A stretch of DNA of 64,000 nucleotides from Streptomyces sp. NBC_01451 (GCF_036227485.1 NZ_CP109479.1:4650001-4714000), one strand, 5' to 3'. Positions 42,499-50,809 are shown, counted from the first letter of the stretch. Notes: generated by a model from the letters alone, not told the origin. Made by a program: numbers and translations.

Positions 42499-44316
42499 GT
42501 GGTGGCGCTGGACGGCCCAAGCCTGGGCAGAATGCTGGACGACGTCGCGGTCGGAAAGATCCAGTTGCCGGACTTCCAGCGTCAGTGGAAGTGGGACGAC
42601 GACCGGATCCGCGCTCTGCTGGCCACGGTGACACTCGACTACCCGCTGGGCGTGGCCATGACGCTGGACACGGGCGGCGAGGCGCAGTTCAAGGCACGGC
42701 CACTGTACGGAACCGTGGTAAAGCCGGGCATCGTTCCCGAGCAGCTTCTGCTGGACGGGCAACAGAGGCTGACCTCCCTTTTCCAGGCGCTGCGGTCGGA
42801 CCGGCCGGTGGAGACGAGCGACGCGCGGAACAAGCCCGTCCAACGCTGGTACTACATCGACATCTCGCTGGCGGTGAATGAGGAGTCCGACCGCGACGAG
42901 GCGATCCGGTCCATTCCCGCGGATCGCCTCCTACGAGGCTCCTTCGGACGGACGTTCCTGGATCTGTCCAGCAGAGAAGCCGAATGTACGGCCGGCTTCT
43001 TCCCGCTGAACCTGATATTCGACGCGGACGCCACCGGCAGGTGGCAGCGCGCCTACGTCAGCGCGTCCGATGACCGCTGGGACACCTGGTCCGCGTTCCA
43101 GGCGAAGGTCATCGACACGGTCAAGGGCTTCAAGGTGCCGCTGATCCGCTTGCCCAAGGAAACGCAGAAGGACGCTGTCTGCTCGGTTTTCGAGCGAGTC
43201 AACACCGGTGGTGTGGTCCTCAACGTGTTCGAACTGCTCACCGCGACCTACGCCGGAGACGACCGGTACAGCCGTGAACACGGCCGGGACTTCAGTCTCA
43301 GTGAGGACTGGAGGACGACCAAGCAGATGCTCAGCACCGCGTATCCGGTTCTCGGTTCCATCGACGCAGACAGTCGGCATGAGACCGGACTGACCAGTCT
43401 GGACTTTCTCCAGACGATCGCTCTCGTGCAGACCTGGCAGCGCAAACAGCGGTTCCTGGTGGACAACCCGGGAACGGCCAGTCCACCTGCGGTCAGCTGT
43501 AAGCGCCGTGATCTGCTGCACCTGCCTCTGGCCGACTACAGCGCACTCGCCCCCGAAGTCACCAGTGCCTTCGCCTGGGTCGGCAAGTTCCTCGCCGCGC
43601 AGCACGTCTTCAAGGAGAGGGACCTGCCGTACGGCTCGCAGTTGGTCCCACTGGCGGCCATCGCCGCACTCCTCGGCCGGAAAACGTGCGAGGAGCCGGC
43701 GATCAGGGAGGGACTGGCCCGCTGGTACTGGTGCGGCGTGCTCGGCGAGCTGTACGGAGGGGTTACGGACACCCGCTTCGTCCGTGACGTGGAACAGGTC
43801 ATCGCCTGGCTGACCGATGGCGGCCCCGAGCCGGACACCATCGCCGAGGCTTCCTTCCAGGAGCAGCGCCTGCACCGGCTGACCTCACGCAACAGCGCCG
43901 CCTACAAAGGCATCTACGCACTGCTGATGAAGGAAGGCGCGGTGGACTGGCGCTTCCCGGACGAGGCCATCAGCGAGCAGAACCTGACGGGCTGGTCCGT
44001 CGACATCCGGCAGGTTTTCCCCAAGGCGTGGTTCGACCGCAATGAGGCTGACAGCGCGCGGATGACCAGCATCGTCAACAAGACCGCCCTGTCGTTCCAG
44101 GCGTACCAGACCATCGGCGGCAACCCACCTTCCATTTACCTCGTCGCATTGGAGAAGGCGGCTGGAATCAGCGGCGACTGGCTTGACGACATGGTCGGAA
44201 CCCACCACATCAGCCCGAAAACCCTCCACGACGACGACTTCGACGCGTTCTACCGGGACCGGGCCGCGCGCTTGCTGAGTCTCGTGGAACGGGCCATGGG
44301 CAAAACGACGGTCTGA
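42499..44316 (+). CDS. DUF262 (GmrSD-like, ParB-fold) protein with degenerate HNH-type C-terminus
   Basis: The 605-residue protein has the DUF262 signature in two blocks, IQLPDFQRQWKWDD (21-34) and LLLDGQQRLTSLF (84-96), which form the ParB/Srx-like nucleotide-binding site of GmrS proteins. The C-terminal ~110 residues align with the DUF1524 HNH-like part of GmrD (VDIRQVFPKAWFDRN at 501-515, SIVNKTALS, GNPPSIYL), but the usual His-His before IFP is Arg504-Gln505. Known relatives restrict modified phage DNA. GTG start with AGGGGG upstream. It is followed after 10 bases by the CBS-HEPN gene and is probably in one operon with it. Confidence 0.85.
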   Translation: MVALDGPSLGRMLDDVAVGKIQLPDFQRQWKWDDDRIRALLATVTLDYPLGVAMTLDTGGEAQFKARPLYGTVVKPGIVPEQLLLDGQQRLTSLFQALRSDRPVETSDARNKPVQRWYYIDISLAVNEESDRDEAIRSIPADRLLRGSFGRTFLDLSSREAECTAGFFPLNLIFDADATGRWQRAYVSASDDRWDTWSAFQAKVIDTVKGFKVPLIRLPKETQKDAVCSVFERVNTGGVVLNVFELLTATYAGDDRYSREHGRDFSLSEDWRTTKQMLSTAYPVLGSIDADSRHETGLTSLDFLQTIALVQTWQRKQRFLVDNPGTASPPAVSCKRRDLLHLPLADYSALAPEVTSAFAWVGKFLAAQHVFKERDLPYGSQLVPLAAIAALLGRKTCEEPAIREGLARWYWCGVLGELYGGVTDTRFVRDVEQVIAWLTDGGPEPDTIAEASFQEQRLHRLTSRNSAAYKGIYALLMKEGAVDWRFPDEAISEQNLTGWSVDIRQVFPKAWFDRNEADSARMTSIVNKTALSFQAYQTIGGNPPSIYLVALEKAAGISGDWLDDMVGTHHISPKTLHDDDFDAFYRDRAARLLSLVERAMGKTTV

Positions 44317-44326
44317 GAGGAAGTCG

Positions 44327-45451
44327 ATGTCAGCTTCGGGTGAACTCGACGTGGCGGGCCTGGCCGGTGCCACGCTGAGCCGACGTCAGCTGCTCGCGCA
44401 CTGGAACATCCAGTTCCGCAACCATGCGGCGGTGTCACGCGTCTCGCTCGACCTGAGCAACGCCGGGCTGACCACAGTGCCGGATCTCGCCGTCGGCCCC
44501 ATCGACGGCGAGATCCGTGTGGTGCGTCTGGCCGACAGCGATGCCGGTTCCGTACAGGGGCACCCGCCCGGTGGCGCCGCCCCGGACACCCATCAGGCTG
44601 TTGACGTCGAGGACCTGAGCCACATCGGCCGGGACCCTCTTCAACCAGTGGACACGGGCGACACACCGGATTCCGACGGGTCCCCGGACGAGGAGCCCGG
44701 GGAGGATCCCGTCGGCCTGCTGCCACAGACCGCGCTGCGGATCAGCGTGTTCGCCTCAGCCGTCGGTGGAGCCGTCTCCGTCATGCCCGACGACACGCTG
44801 CCCAAGGCCATGAGCATCATGGCCGAACGCGGCTTCTCCCAGTTGCCCGTCCTCGACGGCCTGGGCACCCTGCAAGGAGTCGTCACCTGGGCTTCCATCG
44901 CCCATATGCACGCCACCGGCCGGGAGGCCACCGTCCGGAACGCCCTCACCAGCGAGTACCACGCAGTCGAGTCGACCGCCTACCTCCTGCCGGTAGTTCC
45001 CATGATCCAGGCATATGGCTTCGTCCTGGTGCGCAGTGCCGCAGGATCAGTGACCGGCATCGTCACCACAGCGGACCTCGCCGACCAGTTCGTGGCCATC
45101 GCACGCCCGTTCTTCGTACTCGGTGAGATCGAGCGGCGCCTCCGCCGCTGCCTCGGCCGGGTGTACGGCGAGGACGACGTGCGACAAGTACACAGGGACC
45201 GACGTCGCAGACAGGTCGATCAGTTGATGTTCGGCGAGTACGTCCGGCTGCTCGACGACGAGGAACGCTGGAAGAAGCTCAACTGGCCCGGGGTGGACCG
45301 TGGCCACTTCGTCGGCCTGCTCCGCCGTGTGAAAGACGTCCGCAACGGCGTCATGCACTTCAACAGCGGGTATCCGGACGACGAGGCCACAGCCCTACTC
45401 GACCGGTTCGTGGGCATCCTCCGCGGCTACGACCCGGACTCGACCGCCTGA
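44327..45451 (+). CDS. CBS-domain protein with C-terminal HEPN/Swt1-like RNase domain
   Basis: The 374-residue protein has an N-terminal region of unknown fold (1-75), an acidic disordered linker (about 76-130), two CBS repeats (about 150-258: DDTLPKAMSIMAERGFSQLPV, LVRSAAGSVTGIVTTADLAD) that usually bind adenine nucleotides, and a helical C-terminal domain (about 262-370). The latter has FGEYVRLLDDEERW and VKDVRNGVMHF, containing the HEPN catalytic motif R-x4-H (Arg339, His344). This suggests a nucleotide-sensing RNase. GAGAGGAAG upstream of the ATG; 10 bases after the DUF262 gene. I do not know this combination as a named system. Confidence 0.78.
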   Translation: MSASGELDVAGLAGATLSRRQLLAHWNIQFRNHAAVSRVSLDLSNAGLTTVPDLAVGPIDGEIRVVRLADSDAGSVQGHPPGGAAPDTHQAVDVEDLSHIGRDPLQPVDTGDTPDSDGSPDEEPGEDPVGLLPQTALRISVFASAVGGAVSVMPDDTLPKAMSIMAERGFSQLPVLDGLGTLQGVVTWASIAHMHATGREATVRNALTSEYHAVESTAYLLPVVPMIQAYGFVLVRSAAGSVTGIVTTADLADQFVAIARPFFVLGEIERRLRRCLGRVYGEDDVRQVHRDRRRRQVDQLMFGEYVRLLDDEERWKKLNWPGVDRGHFVGLLRRVKDVRNGVMHFNSGYPDDEATALLDRFVGILRGYDPDSTA

Positions 45452-45509
45452 TGACGCCGCAGCGCTCGGCCGTACGGAGTCCTGGCACCGAACATCCAGG
45501 GGGAACCGA

Positions 45510-45665
45510 GCGCGCCGGGACCACGGCATCGAGTTGCGCCGGGGCCCCGGCGCCCGCTGGTACCCCTGCTCCCGGGACGACGACGGGGAACAGTGGCCCA
45601 TGACACCGGCCGGCACCGACCCGGTCGCCGCGCTCACCTCGGTCTGGCGGCCGACCAGGAGGTGA
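45510..45665 (+). pseudogene. 3' remnant of a SWIM zinc-finger gene
   Basis: The frame reads DHGIELRRGPGARWYPCSRD, then a DDG-type stretch and GTDPVAALTSVW before the TGA at 45663-45665. This matches the C-terminus of the SWIM protein at 40628-41863 (DHRIQLRLGPDARWYPYSQD, DTDPVAALTSVW). No start or zinc motif precedes it. It shows that the DUF262/CBS cassette lies between two versions of the same gene end. Confidence 0.75.
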
Positions 45666-45719
45666 CGGGGACAGCGGGTTCCGCGCCTGGCCAGCGGCGT
45701 CAGGCCCGAGGCGGACCGG

Positions 45720-47723
45720 TCAGGTGTAACCGAGTTCCTTCAGGCGGGTTCTGAGTCGTTCCGCAGCAGCCTCGCTCTGCCTCTCCAGGTCCGTGTAAGA
45801 AGTCCCGTACCGGTCACCCCATGAGCGGTAGACGTCGACCAGTCCCTGGCGCTCGGCGGCAGCAAGCCTCTCCACGCGAGAGCAAAGGTCGTTGCCAAGG
45901 ACATCAAGTACTCGTTCGCGCGCCAGGTTCCCAGGGAGATACGGAGGTCGGCCGTCGGCCACCGCCCACCGGTCGATCACCCCGGGAAAGCCTCGGAGGT
46001 CCAGGCTCCTGAGGTCGTCCTGCCGAACGTCCCACCATGCCGCGAAGGCACCGGTCAACTGGTACCGGTCCAGGATCCCGGCCGGCAGGAGCTCCTCACG
46101 GAAAGAGGCCAGGAGCCGGGAACGCAACATCAACAGCCTGCTGGTGCCAGCGAGTTCGACAACGCGTGATTCCGTTGCCCGCCACCAGGAACGGCAGTGG
46201 TCGACGAAGTCCCTCTCTCGGGCAGCGGCCAGTTCCGGGATACGCGCCGCGGTCGCCTCGCAACCGCTGCCCAGAAAGTCGAGGTAGCCGGAGCCCTTCG
46301 TCGTGAACAGGTCTGCGACGCCGATTCCGAAGACCTGGAACCTCCTCGTTTCCGCGTCGACCTCGCTTCTCGGCACCCCGCCGAACAGCGCGGCACGGAC
46401 GTCCAGCGACGGCTCGGCGGGCGGACCCGCATCGACGTAGCGCCGGATGTTGAGGTTGAAGCCGTTGTCCGCGATCTCATCCAGGGACACGACACGCGAG
46501 AAGCCGGGGATGTCCGACCACTCGCGGAACGCGCCCACGATCTTCTCCACGTTCTGCGGCTCCAGGCGGTTCTGCGACCGCCCCGTGACCACTTCGCGCT
46601 CGGCGTTGACGAACAGCACCTGGCCGCGCTGATCCGCCGGTGTCCCGTCCGTGCCGCGCAGCACCAGGATGCAGGCGGGGATGGCCGTGCCGTGGAAGAC
46701 GTTCGGTCCGATACCGATCACCGCTTCGAGTCGGCCGTCCTCGACGATTCCCTGGCGGATCTCCGCCTCCGCCCCGCCCCGGAACAGCACACCGTGCGGG
46801 GTGACGACCGCTCCGACCCCCTCCGGACGGAGTGTGGCCAGCACATGCTGAACGTTCATCAGATCGGCCTTCCCGCCCCGCTCGGGTGTCCAGCCGTACT
46901 TCATCCGCTCCGGATGCCTCATCTCCTTCTCTGAGTAGTTCATCGAGAAGGGAGGATTGGTCAGCACACGGTCGAAGCGCCTGAGGTGGCCGTTTCCCAG
47001 TGAGTGGAGCGGATCGGTCAGTGTGTCCCCGCAGAGCACGGAACTGTCCGTGAGGCCGTGCAGCAGAAGGTTCAACCGGGCCGTGGAGCACGTCGCGGCG
47101 TTCATCTCCTGCCCGAAGAGAGCGAGGTCCGCGCCCTCCCCACCATGCTCCTCGACGTACCGTCCGGCCTGGACGAGCATGCCTCCAGAACCGGCGAACG
47201 GATCGTAGACCGACTGTCCCTTCCGCGGGCCGACCAGGCGCACCATCAGCCGGACCACGGAACGGGGCGTGAAGAATTCCCCGCCGCGTTTCCCCTCGCT
47301 GTCGGCGAACGCGCCCAGGAGGTGGTCGTAGGCACGGCCGACCGTGTCGCCGAACTCCAGGTCGCCGTCGTTCAACGGAATACGGTCGAAGTGACCGACC
47401 AGTGCCTTCAACTCGGCGGGGCTCAGCCTCACGTCGAAGTCGACGGCCTCGAACACGCCCTTCAGCACTTCGGGGTTGCTCTGCTCAAGTTCCCACAGCG
47501 CCTCGTTGAGCACACGCCCCGGCGCCTTGCCCTCGTAGTCGACGATCTGGGACCAGCGCGCACGGTCAGGCACCCGAAGGATGCCGGGCTGGTCCGAGAC
47601 CCGCTTGAGAACCAGCATCGCGGAGATGACGTCACGGTACTGCGACGCGTCCATCCTGCCGCGCAGGATGTCGGCAGCGGCAAAGAAGGCCTGTCCCAGT
47701 TGACTGACGGTGATCAGGCTCAT
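45720..47723 (-). CDS. hsdM: Type I restriction-modification DNA methyltransferase (M subunit)
   Basis: The 667-residue N6-adenine methyltransferase has the HsdM N-terminal helical domain (1-140), the SAM motif DPFAGSGGM (174-182) and the catalytic NPPF (256-259), preceded by GGEFFTPRSVVRLMVRL. A helical C-terminal extension of about 180 residues follows NLNIRRYVD, so it is longer than most HsdM. The ATG at 47723 has GAGGAG just upstream and overlaps the hsdS stop (ATGA). No hsdR is present in the window, so it may be an orphan methylation system or use a nuclease elsewhere. Confidence 0.9.
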   Translation of the reverse strand: MSLITVSQLGQAFFAAADILRGRMDASQYRDVISAMLVLKRVSDQPGILRVPDRARWSQIVDYEGKAPGRVLNEALWELEQSNPEVLKGVFEAVDFDVRLSPAELKALVGHFDRIPLNDGDLEFGDTVGRAYDHLLGAFADSEGKRGGEFFTPRSVVRLMVRLVGPRKGQSVYDPFAGSGGMLVQAGRYVEEHGGEGADLALFGQEMNAATCSTARLNLLLHGLTDSSVLCGDTLTDPLHSLGNGHLRRFDRVLTNPPFSMNYSEKEMRHPERMKYGWTPERGGKADLMNVQHVLATLRPEGVGAVVTPHGVLFRGGAEAEIRQGIVEDGRLEAVIGIGPNVFHGTAIPACILVLRGTDGTPADQRGQVLFVNAEREVVTGRSQNRLEPQNVEKIVGAFREWSDIPGFSRVVSLDEIADNGFNLNIRRYVDAGPPAEPSLDVRAALFGGVPRSEVDAETRRFQVFGIGVADLFTTKGSGYLDFLGSGCEATAARIPELAAARERDFVDHCRSWWRATESRVVELAGTSRLLMLRSRLLASFREELLPAGILDRYQLTGAFAAWWDVRQDDLRSLDLRGFPGVIDRWAVADGRPPYLPGNLARERVLDVLGNDLCSRVERLAAAERQGLVDVYRSWGDRYGTSYTDLERQSEAAAERLRTRLKELGYT

Positions 47724-48325
47724 GTGCTCCTCACTCCCTGGATCAGCTCTCCGAAGATGGCCGGCCGCAGTGCCTCCAGGCGATCGGCCATCTGCCGCTG
47801 GATCCTGATCCGGTTGTCGACGTCCGCCAGGGCTTCGACGACAGCGTGCTGCCGGTCCAGGGGCGGCACGGTGACCGGCAACTCGTTCAGCATCACCGAG
47901 TTGAGCGAGGGCACCGTACCCGGGATGGACTGGCCCAGCATGAACCGTTGCACGGGCGGATACGACAGGTACGACACGAGATACTCGGGCAGGACACGGT
48001 CCCGCTGGGGCCTGATGCGCAGACAGGACGAACCGTAGAACCATGTGGCGTGTTCTGCCTCGATCAGCGCCAGTCGGCCGAGCGTCCCCTGCCGCACGAC
48101 GAGGATGTCGCCCTCCCGCAGCGAGAACCGGGAGAGGCGTTTCGTCTCGTCCCACGGCACCCGCCGTAGCCGCCGGGTGTCAACTGTGTGGTCGTCGGTG
48201 AGATCCGGCGGTGAGATCACCGGCACTCCGTCGGGGCCGTCGTGCAGGTTGTCCAGCAAGGACCCGGACGGACCGGCCTTCACTTCACACAGGCTCCCGA
48301 GCGGGATCTCGTGGTCCCAGACCAT
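47720..48325 (-). CDS. hsdS: Type I restriction-modification specificity subunit, half size
   Basis: The 201-residue protein has one target recognition domain (IPLGSLCEVKAGPSGSLLDN, PDLTDDHTVDTRRL, GDILVVRQGTLGRL) and one conserved helical spacer (PPLDRQHAVVEALADVDNRIRI). Full HsdS has two of each in about 400 residues, so two copies probably pair to read a palindromic target. The ATG at 48325 has AAAGGAG about 12 bases upstream, a longer than usual spacing. It is cotranscribed with hsdM. Confidence 0.82.
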   Translation of the reverse strand: MVWDHEIPLGSLCEVKAGPSGSLLDNLHDGPDGVPVISPPDLTDDHTVDTRRLRRVPWDETKRLSRFSLREGDILVVRQGTLGRLALIEAEHATWFYGSSCLRIRPQRDRVLPEYLVSYLSYPPVQRFMLGQSIPGTVPSLNSVMLNELPVTVPPLDRQHAVVEALADVDNRIRIQRQMADRLEALRPAIFGELIQGVRST

Positions 48326-48397
48326 GGATACATCGTCTCCTTTCACGGCCCCTCCGTCCTCTTCCCGGCACTGTCGATCCACCATGGTCACGCGCGT

Positions 48398-48449
48398 GGG
48401 CGGTGGGGTGCGGGTGCGGGTGCGCACCCGCACCCGCACCCCACCGCCC
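48398..48449. terminator. Perfect 52-bp palindrome of GGGTGC-type repeats
   Basis: The 26-base left arm (48398-48423) is GGGCGGTGGGGTGC followed by two units of GGGTGC-like repeat, and the right arm (48424-48449) is its exact reverse complement with no loop bases. It follows the stop of the small membrane gene (48454) and precedes hsdS, so it likely ends transcription of the former. Confidence 0.7.
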
Positions 48450-48453
48450 GCGG

Positions 48454-48669
48454 TCAGGCGACGCGCATCCAGTACCGCATGGCAGCGCGCACCAGTTCCT
48501 CCGCGACGGCGGCCAGCAGAGCCATGACGACCATGGTCAGCGCCGCCGGACCTTGCCCCACGGCGAAGGCGCCGACCACGACCACGACGATGATCACTAC
48601 GAGCGGCACCACGGCCTTGATGGCCCTCGGCGGGAGGGACCATGCATGATGGGTAACGGCATTCCTCAC
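48454..48669 (-). CDS. Small two-helix membrane protein, 71 residues
   Basis: The protein has two hydrophobic segments (AVVPLVVIIVVVVVGAFAVG and ALTMVVMALLAAVAEELV) and a short basic C-terminus (MRYWMRVA). The GTG at 48669 has AAAGGA 7 bases upstream; longer starts do not. I do not recognise it. Small membrane proteins are common on conjugative elements and in defence islands (holin-like or Spd-like). It is separated from hsdS by the large palindrome. Confidence 0.6.
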   Translation of the reverse strand: MRNAVTHHAWSLPPRAIKAVVPLVVIIVVVVVGAFAVGQGPAALTMVVMALLAAVAEELVRAAMRYWMRVA

Positions 48670-48829
48670 GAGGATGTCCTTTCTGTCTCTGCACACTGTG
48701 CGGGGATGGTTGAGCCGCGCCACCCTGCATGGTTTGGACGCCCGGCAGGGTGGTGCGGCGGTTCACATACGGCACTGCACACCGAGTCCGGGCCCCGCCC
48801 GATCCTTGATGACACTGAAGACACTACAC

Positions 48830-48847
48830 CTCGAAGCTAGCTTCGAG
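48830..48847. promoter_or_regulatory. 18-bp palindrome CTCGAAGCTAGCTTCGAG
   Basis: The perfect palindrome lies in the divergent region between the small membrane gene and the complete LLM gene. It overlaps a possible 31-codon ORF (48808-48903, ending in [12 protein letters not shown]) that has no ribosome binding site. It may be an operator. Confidence 0.45.
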
Positions 48848-48958
48848 AAATGTCGGCACGGCAACTGTCCCGCCGAGGGCGGCGAGTTGATCCGCGTCAC
48901 CTGACGACGTCACCACACCCGGTGGGGCACCCCGCCGGTCTCGTTTATCGTCGAGAGC

Positions 48959-49861
48959 ATGCGTCTGAGCACTGTGATCCTGCCGATCCATCGATGGAAC
49001 GACGGACAGAAACTGTGGCAGAGAGCCGAGGAGCTGGGCTTCCACGCCGCGTACACCTACGACCACCTCTCCTGGCGCACCTTCCGGGACGGGCCGTGGT
49101 TCGGGGCGGTACCCACGTTGACCGCAGCGGCGACGGCTACGCAGGGTATGCGATTGGGTACTCTCGTGACCTCGCCGAACTTCCGGCACCCGGTGACGCT
49201 GGCCAAGGAGCTGATCTCGCTCGACGACGTGTCGAACGGCCGGATCACCCTCGGTATCGGCGCGGGCGGCACCGGCTTCGACGCCACCGCGCTGGGCCAG
49301 GACCCGTGGACACCCCGGGAGCGGGCAGACCGGTTCGGTGAGTTCGTCTCGCTTCTCGACAAGCTGCTGACCGAGGACGGCAAGGACGGTGTCTCGTACC
49401 AGGGCGACCACTACTCGGCCCACGAGGTGCGCAACATCCCGGGCTGTGTGCAGCGCCCCCGCCTGCCCTTCGCGGTGGCCGCCACCGGGCCGCGCGGGCT
49501 GAAGCTCGCGGCACGGCACGGACAGGCGTGGGTGACGACCGGTGACCCCCGGCTGTTCGAGAGCGGAACGCCCGAGCAGTCGGTGCGGGCCCTGCGCGGG
49601 CAGACCGAGAAACTGGCCGACGCCTGCGCCGCGATCGGCCGGGACGTGAGCGGGCTCGACAGGATCCTGCTCACCGGGTTCACCCCGGACCGGGGTCGTC
49701 CGCTGGAGTCCGTGGACGCGTTCGTCGACTTCGCGGGCCGGCACCAGGAGCTGGGCTTCACCGAGATCGTGATCCACTGGCCCATCCCCGACTCCGACTT
49801 CGCGGCAGACGAGAGCGTCTTCGAGCGCATCGCCCAGGAGGCGCCGGCGCAGCTGCTCTGA
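48959..49861 (+). CDS. LLM-class flavin/F420-dependent oxidoreductase (complete)
   Basis: The 300-residue luciferase-like TIM barrel has [46 protein letters not shown] and [18 protein letters not shown], as in F420-dependent oxidoreductases. Codons 1 to about 72 use more A/T-ending codons (ACGGCTACGCAGGGTATGCG) than the rest, and they differ from the broken copy at 36501, so the gene seems a chimera restored by the island. The start is ATG with a weak GAGAG upstream. Confidence 0.87.
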   Translation: MRLSTVILPIHRWNDGQKLWQRAEELGFHAAYTYDHLSWRTFRDGPWFGAVPTLTAAATATQGMRLGTLVTSPNFRHPVTLAKELISLDDVSNGRITLGIGAGGTGFDATALGQDPWTPRERADRFGEFVSLLDKLLTEDGKDGVSYQGDHYSAHEVRNIPGCVQRPRLPFAVAATGPRGLKLAARHGQAWVTTGDPRLFESGTPEQSVRALRGQTEKLADACAAIGRDVSGLDRILLTGFTPDRGRPLESVDAFVDFAGRHQELGFTEIVIHWPIPDSDFAADESVFERIAQEAPAQLL

Positions 49862-49939
49862 CCCGGCACCGGTCGGGGCCGCCACTCACCTGGGCGGACC
49901 GCCGCACGGGCGTGCACACACATACGCGAGAATGGGCGG

Positions 49940-50809
49940 GTGACCTCAGCGACCAGAGAGCCCGAGACCCCCGCCGCCGCCCTCCCGATCCGCCTGATCG
50001 CCACCGACCTCGACGGCACGCTGCTGCGCGACGACAAGTCGGTGTCCCCGCGCACGGTCGCCGCCCTTGCCGCCGCCGAGGCCGCGGGTGTCGAGGTCTT
50101 CTTCGTCACGGGCCGCCCGGCCCGCTGGATGGACGTCGTCAGCGAACACGTCCACGGTCACGGCCTGGCGATCTGCGGCAACGGCGCCGCCGTGGTCGAC
50201 CTGCACGGCGGCCCCGGCACCCACCGCTTCGTGAAGGTGCGGGAGCTGGCCAGGGACAACGCGCTGGACGCCGTACGGCTGCTGCGCGAGGCCGCGCCGG
50301 GGACCGTGTACGCCGTGGAGCAGACGTACGGCTTCCACCAGGAGCCGCAGTATCCGAAGCTGCACATGGAGGTGCCGGACAATCTGGCGCCCGCCGAGAA
50401 GCTGCTGGCCCCGGGCGGGCCGAGCGACGGTGAGCCCGTGCTCAAGATCCTCGCCTTCCACCACACGATGGATCCCGACGCGTTCCTCACCACCGCCCGG
50501 CTCGCGATCGGCGACCGTGCCACCGTGACCCGCTCCAGCCCCAGCGCCCTGCTGGAGATCAGCGGCCCCGACGTCTCCAAGGCGAGCACCCTGGCCCTGT
50601 GCTGCGCCGAGCGGGGCATCTCGTCCGAGGAGGTCGTCGCCTTCGGGGACATGCCGAACGACGTCGAGATGCTCACCTGGGCGGGCCGGTCGTACGCGAT
50701 GGGCAACGCGCATCCCGACGTCGTGGCGGCGGCCTCGGGACACACGGCGCCCAACAACGAGGACGGGGTGGCCGTCGTGATCGAGCGGCTGCTCGCGGAA
50801 CGCCTCTGA
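49940..50809 (+). CDS. HAD-superfamily Cof-type phosphatase
   Basis: The 289-residue protein has motif [11 protein letters not shown], motif II VFFVTGRP, a C2B cap (VRLLREAAPGTVYAVEQTYG) and motif [14 protein letters not shown], with SKASTLALCCAERG as motif III. It is a paralogue of the gene at 27676 and is a cytosolic phosphatase of unknown substrate. GTG start 78 bases after the LLM gene. Confidence 0.88.
   Translation: MTSATREPETPAAALPIRLIATDLDGTLLRDDKSVSPRTVAALAAAEAAGVEVFFVTGRPARWMDVVSEHVHGHGLAICGNGAAVVDLHGGPGTHRFVKVRELARDNALDAVRLLREAAPGTVYAVEQTYGFHQEPQYPKLHMEVPDNLAPAEKLLAPGGPSDGEPVLKILAFHHTMDPDAFLTTARLAIGDRATVTRSSPSALLEISGPDVSKASTLALCCAERGISSEEVVAFGDMPNDVEMLTWAGRSYAMGNAHPDVVAAASGHTAPNNEDGVAVVIERLLAERL

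Larger units (their letters stand above)
36501..49174. mobile_element. Accessory island inserted in an LLM oxidoreductase gene
   Basis: The island is bounded by a broken LLM gene on the left (homology ends at 36725) and a complete LLM gene on the right whose first ~72 codons are diverged (48959-49174). The two gene copies share the nine bases GTGACCTCG at the break (36717-36725 and 49166-49174). Content is typical of defence islands: toxin-antitoxin, SNF2/SWIM, DUF262, HEPN, hsdMS and gene remnants. No integrase, transposase or long flanking repeats are seen, so the mechanism is inferred. The feature is given from the broken copy to the crossover point. Confidence 0.55.

Noticed and set aside
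45720..48155. Extension of the hsdM frame to an upstream start
   Set aside because: The added ~144 residues are out-of-frame sequence of hsdS. The ATG at 47723 has a ribosome binding site and a conserved N-terminus.
48398..48449. GGGTGC palindrome read as a linear-chromosome telomere
   Set aside because: Telomeres of Streptomyces carry several different palindromes over hundreds of bases at chromosome ends. This one is single, surrounded by genes, and in an origin-proximal region.
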